A stretch of 64,000 nt of DNA from Candidatus Neomarinimicrobiota bacterium (GTDB lineage Bacteria; Fidelibacterota; Marinisomatia; Marinisomatales; TCS55): assembly GCA_018651745.1 (NCBI GenBank), contig JABIDL010000010.1, positions 70,596-134,595 of the forward strand, given 5' to 3'. The notes beneath the pieces are model-generated. The model was not told the DNA's origin. It did no database searches and worked only from the letters and a program-made list of their open reading frames with translations. The position numbers were made by a program, and so were the translations under genes. Below, piece after piece: positions 19,148-26,603 of this stretch (the stretch's first letter is position 1; every line of letters starts with the position of its first letter).

Positions 19148-20104
19148 TTAAATCATCCCCTTTATTTTATGCAGTTTATTATCCCCACCTTGTACCAAAG
19201 CATAATCAAACCCATTTTTTAGACACGCAAACCCATTCCTGCCGTCTTTCCGAATAGCAATATAAGCAACTTGAAAATCGGGATTGCCATGATGTTTTTT
19301 TATCACGCGCTTCAATGCTTCTTCACATGCTTCCGTTGGTTCGTAACCTTGCCGCATGAGTTCCACCACCAAGAAACTTCCAGTCGTCTTGATTACTTCT
19401 TCACCTAATCCTGTTGCGGCGGCGCAGCCAATTTCATTATCAACAAAAAGGCCGGCACCAATAATAGGACTGTCCCCCACTCTGCCATGCATTTTATAGG
19501 CCCAGCCACTGGTGGTGCATGCGCCGGCCAAGTCACCATTTTTATCTTGGGCTAAGACTGAAATTGTATCGTGTGTTTCATGGGGTGTCATTTCGCGACG
19601 TTTCTTTTTCCACTTTTCCCATGCTGCTTTAGATTCATCCGTAAGCAGATTCATTTCTTCAAATCCTTGTGAAACAGCAAATTGTCTTGCCCCTTCTCCC
19701 ACAAGCATTACGTGTTTTGTATCTTCCATCACTTTTCGTGCCACTGATACAGGATGTTTAATATTCTGAACAAAAGCGACTGACCCTGCATTGCCGGTAG
19801 AATCCATGACACAAGCATCTAAGGTTACATTCCCTTTTTCGTCGGGAAGACCGCCAAAACCGACGGATGTACTTTTGGGATCCGCTTCGGGAATACGTGC
19901 ACCCGCTTCTGCTGCATCCATGGCATTGCCACCATTTTGAAAAGAAATTAATCCTGCTTCATTGGCCGGGAGACCGTGGTCCCACGTGGATAAAAGAATT
20001 GGATCATTTTTATTGGTTTTGAGTTCAGTGTTACCAAATACTGCCTTTGGCGCAAACAACCCAATTGCACCTGTTTTTAAGAAATTTCTGCGTTTCATAC
20101 CCAT
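19148..20104 (-). CDS. N4-(beta-N-acetylglucosaminyl)-L-asparaginase, Tat-exported
   Basis: Ntn-hydrolase of the glycosylasparaginase family, 318 aa. It cleaves the GlcNAc-Asn bond of glycoasparagine remnants. Family marks are WDHGLPANEAG, GGNAMDAAEAG, GFGGLPDEKGNVTLDACVMD, and HDTISVLAQD, where the self-cleaved nucleophile is Thr180. Then come GACTTSGWAYKMHGRVGDSPIIGAGLF and AAATGLGEEVIK. The N-terminus MKRRNFLKTG is a twin-arginine signal, so the folded enzyme works in the periplasm. It shares an operon with the CDF transporter and overlaps the DUF1761 gene by 10 nt. Confidence 0.9.
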   Translation of the reverse strand: MGMKRRNFLKTGAIGLFAPKAVFGNTELKTNKNDPILLSTWDHGLPANEAGLISFQNGGNAMDAAEAGARIPEADPKSTSVGFGGLPDEKGNVTLDACVMDSTGNAGSVAFVQNIKHPVSVARKVMEDTKHVMLVGEGARQFAVSQGFEEMNLLTDESKAAWEKWKKKRREMTPHETHDTISVLAQDKNGDLAGACTTSGWAYKMHGRVGDSPIIGAGLFVDNEIGCAAATGLGEEVIKTTGSFLVVELMRQGYEPTEACEEALKRVIKKHHGNPDFQVAYIAIRKDGRNGFACLKNGFDYALVQGGDNKLHKIKGMI

Positions 20105-20538
20105 ATTGCTAAAATAGCTCCCATGATTAATAGACCCACAAATTGGTAGCCTGTATTGATGAAATAGAATTGCCAGGATTTATCTTCGTATGCAACGGTG
20201 TTGAGTGAATAAGTGGCAATATAACCCAGCCAAAGCCAGAATCCGGTTGTGAGTCCGATAGCAAGATTAGACATTCCCGAATCTGTAAAAACTACTTTCA
20301 TAAAATCAACAATGTGGGCTGTGACAAAAGCCATTACTAATCCACCGATAAATGAAATAATAAATGGTTTGGCGCCGGGACCTTTTTCCTTCATCTCTTT
20401 CAGCTTTTCATCAGAGAAGCCCATGGCCTTGATCCACGGATTAGCAAACAACACCGGTGAATACCATAATCCGCCAATGATGAAAAAGATTATGGCCGAA
20501 ACAAGTACAGCTAAATAGTTAATGGTTGGTTCATACAT
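20095..20538 (-). CDS. DUF1761 family membrane protein
   Basis: Small integral membrane protein of unknown function, 147 aa with four hydrophobic helices. The DUF1761 hallmark IGGLWYSPVLFANPW is followed by MGFSDEKLKEMK. The longer frame reaches 20610, but AAGGAGATCATT lies directly before the ATG at 20538 (MYEPTINYL), where hydrophobic family-like sequence begins, so that start is preferred. It overlaps the glycosylasparaginase start. Confidence 0.85.
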   Translation of the reverse strand: MYEPTINYLAVLVSAIIFFIIGGLWYSPVLFANPWIKAMGFSDEKLKEMKEKGPGAKPFIISFIGGLVMAFVTAHIVDFMKVVFTDSGMSNLAIGLTTGFWLWLGYIATYSLNTVAYEDKSWQFYFINTGYQFVGLLIMGAILAIWV

Positions 20539-20662
20539 AATGATCTCCTTGATTAATAGGACGCAATTTATCATATGGAGACGTGGCAACACCATGTATT
20601 TACAACACATCGCTCATCGATTATGAACAAAACAATTTGGGCAAAATGCTATTTATTTTTTG

Positions 20663-20690
20663 TTGAGAAATTGCTACATTAGTCTATCCT
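20663..20690 (+). promoter_or_regulatory. Candidate promoter
   Basis: TTGAGA (20663-20668) and TATCCT (20685-20690) with a 16-nt spacer lie in the divergent gap, 33 nt ahead of the 95-aa gene, followed by the ribosome-binding site AGAAGGAG. Confidence 0.4.
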
Positions 20691-20723
20691 ATGAAGGGAT
20701 AACCAAACCAGAAGGAGAATAAA

Positions 20724-21011
20724 ATGCTATTTCATGCAACCATTACGCATAGTTACCAAACCTGCCATTCACATGATGAAAATAAAAAAGCGAGAGTGAT
20801 GGAGGCCATTCAAAACGCAGATGAAATTGGATTAAATGTCCATGGGGTTTATGTGGACCCACCCGGCCATGCGTTTTACATGGTTATAGAAGCAGATACT
20901 ATGGACCAAATTGTACAATTTTTTGACCCAATGCTAGAATTGGGTGATGCGGACATTCATCCTGTCATGAGTATGCAGGCTGCTTTGGATGCAATATCAA
21001 AAGGTGAATAA
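20724..21011 (+). CDS. Small hypothetical protein, ferredoxin-like alpha/beta fold
   Basis: 95 aa. Family not recognised with certainty; the pattern beta (MLFHATITHSY)-alpha (ARVMEAIQNADEIG)-beta (NVHGVYVDP, HAFYMVIEA)-alpha (DQIVQFFDPML) resembles DUF3303/dimeric alpha-beta barrel proteins. His-rich N-terminus (ITHSYQTCHSHDE) could bind metal. A strong ribosome-binding site (AGAAGGAG) supports the start. First of a two-gene unit with the membrane protein that follows by 1 nt. Confidence 0.6.
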   Translation: MLFHATITHSYQTCHSHDENKKARVMEAIQNADEIGLNVHGVYVDPPGHAFYMVIEADTMDQIVQFFDPMLELGDADIHPVMSMQAALDAISKGE

Positions 21012-21012
21012 A

Positions 21013-21396
21013 ATGACTCTTAACACACTTTTCAAAATAAATACAGTGGTTGCTGGACTGTTTGGCATTGGATTCGTCATTGCACCCATTGCAGTCATGA
21101 CACCTTATGGTATATCACAGGAGGCCATGGAAGCATCTGTAAATATGGCCAGATGGTTTGGCTCTGCCAATATTATGATAGCGCTAATCGTATGGTTTCT
21201 GAGCAATTCACCCGACTCCGATGCAAAAACTGCTGTAGCAAAAGCATTAAGTATCGGCTTTGGCATTAGTGCTGCGGTCAGTATCCTCAATCAATTGTCA
21301 GATGAGATTGGCGCTCTTGGTTGGTCAACTGTTGCCATTTTTGCGATTTTTCAATTGGCGTATGGCAAATTCGGTTATTTAAATAACCAAAATTAA
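21013..21396 (+). CDS. Four-helix membrane protein, DUF4345-like
   Basis: 127-aa hydrophobic protein with four predicted helices (VVAGLFGIGFVIAPIAVM, SANIMIALIVWFL, ALSIGFGISAAVSIL, VAIFAIFQLAYGKFGYL). It resembles DUF4345/DoxX-like small membrane proteins. An upstream in-frame ATG at 20989 lies inside the previous gene; the ATG at 21013 follows AAAAGGTGA and is the better start. Function unknown. Confidence 0.6.
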   Translation: MTLNTLFKINTVVAGLFGIGFVIAPIAVMTPYGISQEAMEASVNMARWFGSANIMIALIVWFLSNSPDSDAKTAVAKALSIGFGISAAVSILNQLSDEIGALGWSTVAIFAIFQLAYGKFGYLNNQN

Positions 21397-21401
21397 TGAG
21401 A

Positions 21402-21448
21402 TTTAAAACCCATGCGAAGGATAATAAATCCTTCGCATGGGTTTTAAA
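21402..21448. terminator. Strong bidirectional terminator
   Basis: TTTAAAACCCATGCGAAGGAT (21402-21422) is exactly complementary to 21428-21448, a 21-bp perfect stem with loop AATAA. It separates the plus-strand membrane protein from convergent higA, and its right arm covers the last codon and stop of higA. Confidence 0.9.
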
Positions 21449-21746
21449 CTACTACCGGATCTAATATGACAGCTTTTGGTAATTTTTTTAGATTTTTTCC
21501 TGCAATATACAAGTCCATGGCTTTTTGAGCATTTAGCCAGAATTCTGCTGTAGTATTAAATGTCGCTGCCAATTTTAAAGCCATTAAAGCACTTAATCCT
21601 GTGCGCTCATTCACAAGTCGGTTAACCACTTTAACATCACACCCAACATGGTCAGCCAGTTGTTTTTGACTCATATTTAATGGAGCCAAAAATTCATCTT
21701 TTAGAATTTCACCAACAGATGTTGGTTTTCTTTGAATTCGAATCAT
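21444..21746 (-). CDS. higA: HigA-family antitoxin, XRE-type repressor
   Basis: Antitoxin and transcriptional repressor, 100 aa. MIRIQRKPTSVGEILKDEFLAPLNMSQKQLADH is the typical HigA start, and the helix-turn-helix spans about 26-60 (MSQKQLADHVGCDVKVVNRLVNERTG). The conserved tail AEFWLNAQKAMDLY follows. It lies 20 nt downstream of its toxin gene, the toxin-first order usual for higBA. Its stop codon lies inside the terminator stem. Confidence 0.93.
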   Translation of the reverse strand: MIRIQRKPTSVGEILKDEFLAPLNMSQKQLADHVGCDVKVVNRLVNERTGLSALMALKLAATFNTTAEFWLNAQKAMDLYIAGKNLKKLPKAVILDPVVV

Positions 21747-21766
21747 AACATGTCTCCTATTTTTTA

Positions 21767-22054
21767 TTAATGATAATCAATAATTGCCACATCAAAAGGC
21801 CCCATTGAATTCCATTTAAAAACAATTCGCCATTGATTATTTATTCTGATACTGTACCAACCTTTCAATTTCCCTTTTAATAGTTCTAAACGATTGGATG
21901 GGGGCGATTTCAAATCAGAAAGAATATTTGCATAATTCATCATATCTAATTTCCGCTTTGCAATTTTAGTAAGATTTCTCCATCCAACTTTTTTCTTGAC
22001 GATTCCAAAAACAAAAAATGTTTCCGTATTCTTGTCTGAAAAGGACTGAATCAT
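21767..22054 (-). CDS. higB: HigB-family toxin, RelE/ParE-like mRNA interferase
   Basis: 95-aa ribosome-dependent RNase toxin. Family marks: MIQSFSDKNTETFF, RKLDMMNYA, DLKSPPSNRLELLKGKLKGWYSIRINNQWRIVFKW, and DVAIIDYH at the C-terminus. The basic and aromatic residues of the active site are intact, so it should be functional. Expression is probably repressed by HigA(B) at the repeats just upstream. Confidence 0.93.
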   Translation of the reverse strand: MIQSFSDKNTETFFVFGIVKKKVGWRNLTKIAKRKLDMMNYANILSDLKSPPSNRLELLKGKLKGWYSIRINNQWRIVFKWNSMGPFDVAIIDYH

Positions 22055-22064
22055 TATCTAAAGT

Positions 22065-22116
22065 TACCTTGCATAGGTATACCCGTACAAGGTATATATT
22101 CTATCAATAAGGTATA
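22065..22116 (-). promoter_or_regulatory. Candidate HigA operator repeats
   Basis: TACCTTG (22065-22071) and CAAGGTA (22088-22094) form an inverted repeat 16 nt apart. AGGTATA occurs three times, at 22075, 22090 and 22110. The cluster sits directly upstream of higB, where HigA operators are expected. The binding protein is inferred. Confidence 0.5.
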
Positions 22117-22127
22117 AAAATTTATAA

Positions 22128-23300
22128 TCAAGAATCGTAAGCGGCAATTCCCGTTTCAGCTTGCCCAATTATTAAGGTATGCATTTCGTGGGTGCCTTCG
22201 TAAGTATAAACCGATTCAATATTTGCCATGTGGCGCATAATGGGGTAATCTTCTGTAATTCCGTTTGCCCCCAATATTCCGCGAGATATACTGGCAACAT
22301 CTCGGGCTAATTCACAATTGTTCCGCTTTGCCATGGAGACTTGCTGAAAAGTCATGGTGCCTTCATCTTTCAATCGTCCCAGTCGATAAACCAACAACTG
22401 CGCTTCGGTGATTCGCGTCACCATTTCCGCCAACTTGGCTTGGGTCAATTGATATCCGCCGATAGGCTTGGAGAATTGTTTCCGCTCTTTAGAATATTCC
22501 AACGCGGTATTGTAACAATCCACAGCACAGCCAACCATTCCCCAAGAAATGCCGTAGCGTGCTTGGGTCAAACAACCCAATGGCCCTTTCAATCCTTCAA
22601 TGTTTGGAAGCCTTGCAGAATCAGGAACTCGGACATTCACCATTGAAAGTTCAGATGTGACAGACGCACGTAAACTTAATTTTCCATGGATATCGCTGGA
22701 CGTAAATCCATCCATTCCTTTTTCTAATAAAAATCCACGAACAATGCCTTCTTCATCTCGAGCCCAGACCACAGCCACATCAGCCACAGATCCATTGGTA
22801 ATCCACATTTTGTTGCCGTTGATGATCCAGTCGTCCCCGTCCCGTTTACATCGGGTGGACATGCCACCTGGGTTTGAGCCGAAGTTGGGTTCTGTCAGTC
22901 CAAAACAACCGATTTTTGTACCGGCACCCAAACCTGGGAGCCACTTGGCTTTTTGTTCATCCGAACCATAGGCGTGGATGGGATACATAACTAATGCACC
23001 TTGCACGCTGGCAAAAGAACGAAGTCCTGAATCTCCTCTTTCTAATTCGTGAAGGATGAGTCCGTATGCCACATTGCTCACACCGGCGCCACCACTTTCT
23101 TCCGGCAGAGATGAACCCATAAAGCCCAGTTCGCCGAGCTTGGAGACCAGTTCCATGGGAAAGGTTGAATTCTCATAATGTTCATTTATAACGGGCATGA
23201 ATTCCGTTTGGACGAAATCGTAAGCTGTTTGCTGAATCAGCAATTCTTCTTCTAACAGCAGATCTGTAATGTTATAAAAATCGGGTCCTAATTTTTTCAT
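22128..23300 (-). CDS. gcdH: Glutaryl-CoA dehydrogenase-like acyl-CoA dehydrogenase
   Basis: FAD acyl-CoA dehydrogenase, 390 aa. It probably oxidises and decarboxylates glutaryl-CoA to crotonyl-CoA, passing electrons to ETF. The GcdH-type segments are GCFGLTEPNFGSNPGGMSTR, WITNGSVADVAVVWARD, RGFLLEKGMDGF, KLSLRASVTSELSM, LKGPLGCLTQARYGISWG and RHMANIESVYTYEGTHEMH. Glu368 in TYEG is the catalytic base. Last gene of the tricarboxylate cluster, 12 nt after the MmgE/PrpD gene. Substrate is inferred from similarity. Confidence 0.88.
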   Translation of the reverse strand: MKKLGPDFYNITDLLLEEELLIQQTAYDFVQTEFMPVINEHYENSTFPMELVSKLGELGFMGSSLPEESGGAGVSNVAYGLILHELERGDSGLRSFASVQGALVMYPIHAYGSDEQKAKWLPGLGAGTKIGCFGLTEPNFGSNPGGMSTRCKRDGDDWIINGNKMWITNGSVADVAVVWARDEEGIVRGFLLEKGMDGFTSSDIHGKLSLRASVTSELSMVNVRVPDSARLPNIEGLKGPLGCLTQARYGISWGMVGCAVDCYNTALEYSKERKQFSKPIGGYQLTQAKLAEMVTRITEAQLLVYRLGRLKDEGTMTFQQVSMAKRNNCELARDVASISRGILGANGITEDYPIMRHMANIESVYTYEGTHEMHTLIIGQAETGIAAYDS

Positions 23301-23312
23301 AAATTTTCCTTT

Positions 23313-24749
23313 CTAATTAACCACAAGTTGTGACATAAAATCCCGGACAGTAAAATTCTCACAATTAAAAATCAATTCTTTGAGAGCTGTTAATTCATTT
23401 TCATTGAATTTATCTCCGGAAAGAGAATTAAATTTATTTTCCAAATCATCCATAGTCATGGGTTCTCGAGGATCCCCTTTGGGATATTCAAGGTATTCGG
23501 AATATTCATTTCCGTCGTTTGTAGTAATCACAACCCTTGATGGCTGCTTTTCCGGAAACATTTTTTCGAATTCCTGTGAAGGTTCGCCCTTGATTTTATC
23601 TATTACTTCAAAGATTTTTGGATCGTTTAATTTCTCATCAGAAAAAGAATCGGTAGTGATTTTTTTATCAACAATTGCTGCTGCCATACAATAAGGCAGC
23701 GAATGATCTGCTGTTTCTCTTGATTCAGGACGGTATTTTGTAGGATCAAACAAAATATCATATGCTTGAGCAAAAGCAGTTACTTTGACTTCTTTAATGT
23801 CTGTGTAAATCAAATCATTGTTGATCATGGCATTCAAGGCACAGGAAATGTGCGTATGAGTTAGGGCTTCCGTGGGGAATGCTTTCATACCGCATTCCAA
23901 GATTTTATAATCTTTCCCCAGATTTCCCACTAATGCTTCAACATCCCATCCCCAAGATGAAATGCCATCACGTCCTTCCATATCCGTCGGGTTTAATAAT
24001 TCATCTTTCGCATTCCACCCGATGAATGCATCCATGAATCCTTCTTTTCCTTCAAATACTTTCTCCGTTCCGGAATACCCTTTTTGTGCCATAAGTGCTG
24101 CAAATACACCGCTTTGTACCGCCATGGGATCCACTGTATTTTTCATCATGGTCAATTTCCCGGCTGTAGGACAGCCGATGGTATGATTATGACATCCGCT
24201 GATACCGATGGCATTTACCATTTGATCAACCGTCAGCTCAAGAATTTTCCCTGCAACTATGGGCGATACAAATTGGGTCAAAGTCGCATGATGCCATTTC
24301 CGTTCACGAACACCGGGTTTTGCAAATAAACATAGTCTTTGCTCGAATTCGTATGCCAGAACGATAGCAACTATCACATCCTTCATAGATGAATCCACTT
24401 TTTCTGCAGTACTCAATGCGGCCGGGATTATATCACTGGGATGGCTGGGGTCGTCTTTCCAATAAATATCGTTGAAATCCAGGGCACGAATCATGAGCGA
24501 ATTGATCAAGGCAGTATTCACCGCTGGTAATTCATCGCCAAAACCGATTACTTTGGATTCTGATGAACCGCCCATTTCCCGATATATGTCCAGAATCACA
24601 TTTACATCGTGTGTTTTCATGCTACCAAAGGCACAACCCAATGAATCGTAAAGATACCGTTTTACCTCAAAAATGACATTTTCCGGTAAATCCTCGTATT
24701 TCAGGTTAACGGCAAATTCAGAAATTTGTCTTGCAATTGATTTATCCAT
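23313..24749 (-). CDS. MmgE/PrpD family dehydratase or decarboxylase
   Basis: 478-aa member of the family that includes 2-methylcitrate dehydratase (PrpD) and cis-aconitate decarboxylase. Visible: ALDFNDIYWKDDPSHPSDIIPAAL (family signature), VVAIVLAYEFEQRL, WHHATLTQFVSP, GISGCHNHT, MKAFPTEALTHTHISCAL and DHSLPYCMAAAI. It would hydrate, dehydrate or decarboxylate a tricarboxylic acid. It lies between the isocitrate-dehydrogenase-like gene and gcdH; AAGGATAAAA before the ATG supports the start. Substrate not decidable from sequence. Confidence 0.88.
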   Translation of the reverse strand: MDKSIARQISEFAVNLKYEDLPENVIFEVKRYLYDSLGCAFGSMKTHDVNVILDIYREMGGSSESKVIGFGDELPAVNTALINSLMIRALDFNDIYWKDDPSHPSDIIPAALSTAEKVDSSMKDVIVAIVLAYEFEQRLCLFAKPGVRERKWHHATLTQFVSPIVAGKILELTVDQMVNAIGISGCHNHTIGCPTAGKLTMMKNTVDPMAVQSGVFAALMAQKGYSGTEKVFEGKEGFMDAFIGWNAKDELLNPTDMEGRDGISSWGWDVEALVGNLGKDYKILECGMKAFPTEALTHTHISCALNAMINNDLIYTDIKEVKVTAFAQAYDILFDPTKYRPESRETADHSLPYCMAAAIVDKKITTDSFSDEKLNDPKIFEVIDKIKGEPSQEFEKMFPEKQPSRVVITTNDGNEYSEYLEYPKGDPREPMTMDDLENKFNSLSGDKFNENELTALKELIFNCENFTVRDFMSQLVVN

Positions 24750-24810
24750 TTTTATCCTTATTTACAATGAATTTTACTAATCAAGCGAAAAGGTGTTTTC
24801 TTTTCTTTTA

Positions 24811-24842
24811 ATTCGTGTTTTTCGTTTATTTCGTTGTTAATC
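24811..24842 (+). repeat. TTCGTT-rich repeat, copy a
   Basis: 32-nt unit starting ATTCGTG and ending TTCGTTGTTAATC, matching 27 of 32 positions of the copy at 26527. Its right end runs into the stop codon of the isocitrate dehydrogenase-like gene. Confidence 0.7.
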
Positions 24843-26037
24843 AAAGTTTTTCGATGATTGCGTTAGCCATTTGTGATGTTGATGCAGCGCCATTTTCAAC
24901 CACATCAGCCTTCCCCCGCATTTTTGCCATATCATATGTTCTGATTTTTCCTTCGGCTACAACATCGGCAACTGCTTTCCGGATTTTTGATGCAATGTCC
25001 TGTTCATCAATGAAGTCCAGCATCATGCAGGCGGATTCAACCATGGCAATTGGATTAACTATCGAAACAGGATAATCCGCATATTTCGGTGCACTTCCAT
25101 GGGTTGGCTCAAACACACCCACACCTGTTTCAGGATTGTATTGGGCACTGCAGGCAAAACCAAGCCCACCAATAAGTCCCGCAAAACCATCAGAAACAAT
25201 ATCGCCAAACATATTCCCGGCAACAATCACACCGTAATTTTCCGGATTTTTAGTCAGCCACATCATTTGAGCATCAATGTTTGTATTCCAAAGTGCGATA
25301 TCGGAAAAATCTGCTTTTTGAATTTCCTGTGCCATTTTATACATCATTCCAGACGTTTCTCTGATAACATTAGGTTTTTCACAAACAGTGACAGATTTAT
25401 AGCTGTATTTTTTAGCATGTTCAAACGCAGCCCGCAAAATTCTTTCTGTGGCATTTTTAGTGAATATCCTCGTTGATACAGAAATTTCCTCTTTGGGTGA
25501 GTCACCGAAATTCTGTTGAAATTTAGGATGAGTCATGAGTGCATCATATACCTGCGGTGGTGGGTCACTCCACTCTACTCCGCCATATAACCCTTCCGTA
25601 TTCTGGCGAAATATTGCTACATCCACTTCTGGCTCATCAATTACATCTCCAACACCTCTGCGTATGAAATTCAACGGATTTCCAGTATACGTCCGACACG
25701 GGCGCAAACAGATGTCCAGTCCAAAATGTTGACGCAAACCCACAATCGGACTGGAATACACCAATCCTTTTTCCTGTAAATCAGATGAGAGTTCATCAAA
25801 CGCTTCATCCTTGGGTTTGGATGTAATAGCACCAAATAGAGCGATTTTATGTTCTTCAAGCAAATCAAGGGTTCTTTGTGGCAAGGGATTTCCTTCTGTT
25901 TTCCAAAATTCCCAGCCGATATCTCCTTCAACATAGTCAGCTTCAAATCCAGCCGAATCCAAGACGCGTAATGTTTCTTCTAATACAACTTTACCGATAC
26001 CGTCTCCGGGCATTTTTACGATTGTTCTATTTGCCAT
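24841..26037 (-). CDS. Isocitrate/isopropylmalate dehydrogenase family enzyme
   Basis: Beta-decarboxylating NAD(P) dehydrogenase, 398 aa. MPGDGIGK is the N-terminal signature; IFRQNTEGLYGGVEW is closer to the RENTEDxYAG loop of isocitrate dehydrogenases than to isopropylmalate enzymes. NMFGDIVSDGFAGLIGGLG holds the metal-binding aspartates. HGSAPKYAD has the Lys-Tyr pair seen in NADP-type isocitrate dehydrogenase (Lys344/Tyr345 of E. coli). Homoisocitrate is a possible alternative substrate, since the neighbour is LYS4-like. AAGGAGAAAAA before the ATG supports the start. Confidence 0.85.
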   Translation of the reverse strand: MANRTIVKMPGDGIGKVVLEETLRVLDSAGFEADYVEGDIGWEFWKTEGNPLPQRTLDLLEEHKIALFGAITSKPKDEAFDELSSDLQEKGLVYSSPIVGLRQHFGLDICLRPCRTYTGNPLNFIRRGVGDVIDEPEVDVAIFRQNTEGLYGGVEWSDPPPQVYDALMTHPKFQQNFGDSPKEEISVSTRIFTKNATERILRAAFEHAKKYSYKSVTVCEKPNVIRETSGMMYKMAQEIQKADFSDIALWNTNIDAQMMWLTKNPENYGVIVAGNMFGDIVSDGFAGLIGGLGFACSAQYNPETGVGVFEPTHGSAPKYADYPVSIVNPIAMVESACMMLDFIDEQDIASKIRKAVADVVAEGKIRTYDMAKMRGKADVVENGAASTSQMANAIIEKL

Positions 26038-26049
26038 TTTTTCTCCTTA

Positions 26050-26086
26050 TTAACAACGAATTAAACGAATATAACGAAACAATTAA
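26050..26086 (-). repeat. TTCGTT-rich repeat, copy b (inverted)
   Basis: On the plus strand it reads TTAACAACGAATTAAACGAA and continues with AACGAAACAATTAA. It is the inverted counterpart of the copies at 26527 and 26572, so the GxxExxY gene lies between inverted repeats. It ends immediately before the AAGGAG of the isocitrate dehydrogenase-like gene. Confidence 0.65.
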
Positions 26087-26128
26087 GAGCATCTATCATT
26101 GATTGATTTCATGATATTATTTGAAATT

Positions 26129-26505
26129 TTATTTATTTAGTACTGACAGCCGTTTAAATTGAATAGGTATTTTACCAAAATTTATTACATACCAACTTCG
26201 TAATCTGATGCTTTCAAGTAATTGACTAATTGAGCATAATGATTGGGATGAAGTGTTTCCACTGCTTTTAATTCTAAAATAATTTTATTCTCTACAACTA
26301 TATCTGCAAAATACTCACCAACATTTTCACTCCGAAAAAACACATTGATTAACTTTTGTTGTTCCATTTTAAGTCCAATGGATTTTAAAGCAATAATCAA
26401 CGAATTTTCATACACTTTTTCAAGAAAACCAATCCCTAATTCCTTTTGAACTTCAATGGCAGTTTTAATGATTAAATCTGATAAATTTTTATGTAATATT
26501 TTCAT
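26129..26505 (-). pseudogene. GxxExxY protein gene with a 1-nt frameshift
   Basis: GxxExxY-family protein (PD-(D/E)XK-like fold, role unknown). The first frame (26185-26505, 106 aa) shows GIGFLEKVYENSL, YFADIVVENKIILELKAVE and HYAQLVNYLKASDYEVGM, then stops. The family normally continues with LINFG...F-KR. Shifting one frame after codon ATG at about 26188 gives INFGKIPIQFKR and runs to a stop at 26129-26131, so one base has been lost (ATG-T-AATAAAT for an expected ATG-TTA-ATA-AAT). Either a recent frameshift or a sequencing error. It is bounded by inverted repeats and splits the tricarboxylate operon. Confidence 0.8.
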
Positions 26506-26526
26506 TGTTTATATTTCAATAACCAA

Positions 26527-26558
26527 ATTCGTTTGTTTCGTTTTGTTCGTTGTGAATC
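26527..26558 (+). repeat. TTCGTT-rich repeat, copy c
   Basis: 32-nt unit beginning ATTCGTTTGTTTCG and ending TTCGTTGTGAATC. It is identical to copy d (26572-26603) except at two positions. Confidence 0.8.
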
Positions 26559-26571
26559 TCACATTTATTCC

Positions 26572-26603
26572 ATTCGTTTGCTTCGTTTTATTCGTTGTGA
26601 ATC
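26572..26603 (+). repeat. TTCGTT-rich repeat, copy d
   Basis: Near-exact direct repeat of copy c, 13 nt downstream of it. The end GTGAATC overlaps the TGA stop (26602-26604) of the homoaconitase-like gene, in the same register as copy a overlaps the stop of the isocitrate dehydrogenase-like gene. Confidence 0.8.

Noticed and set aside
20539-20610. 24-residue N-terminal extension of the DUF1761 protein
   Set aside because: AAGGAGATCATT directly precedes the internal ATG at 20538, where family-like sequence begins.
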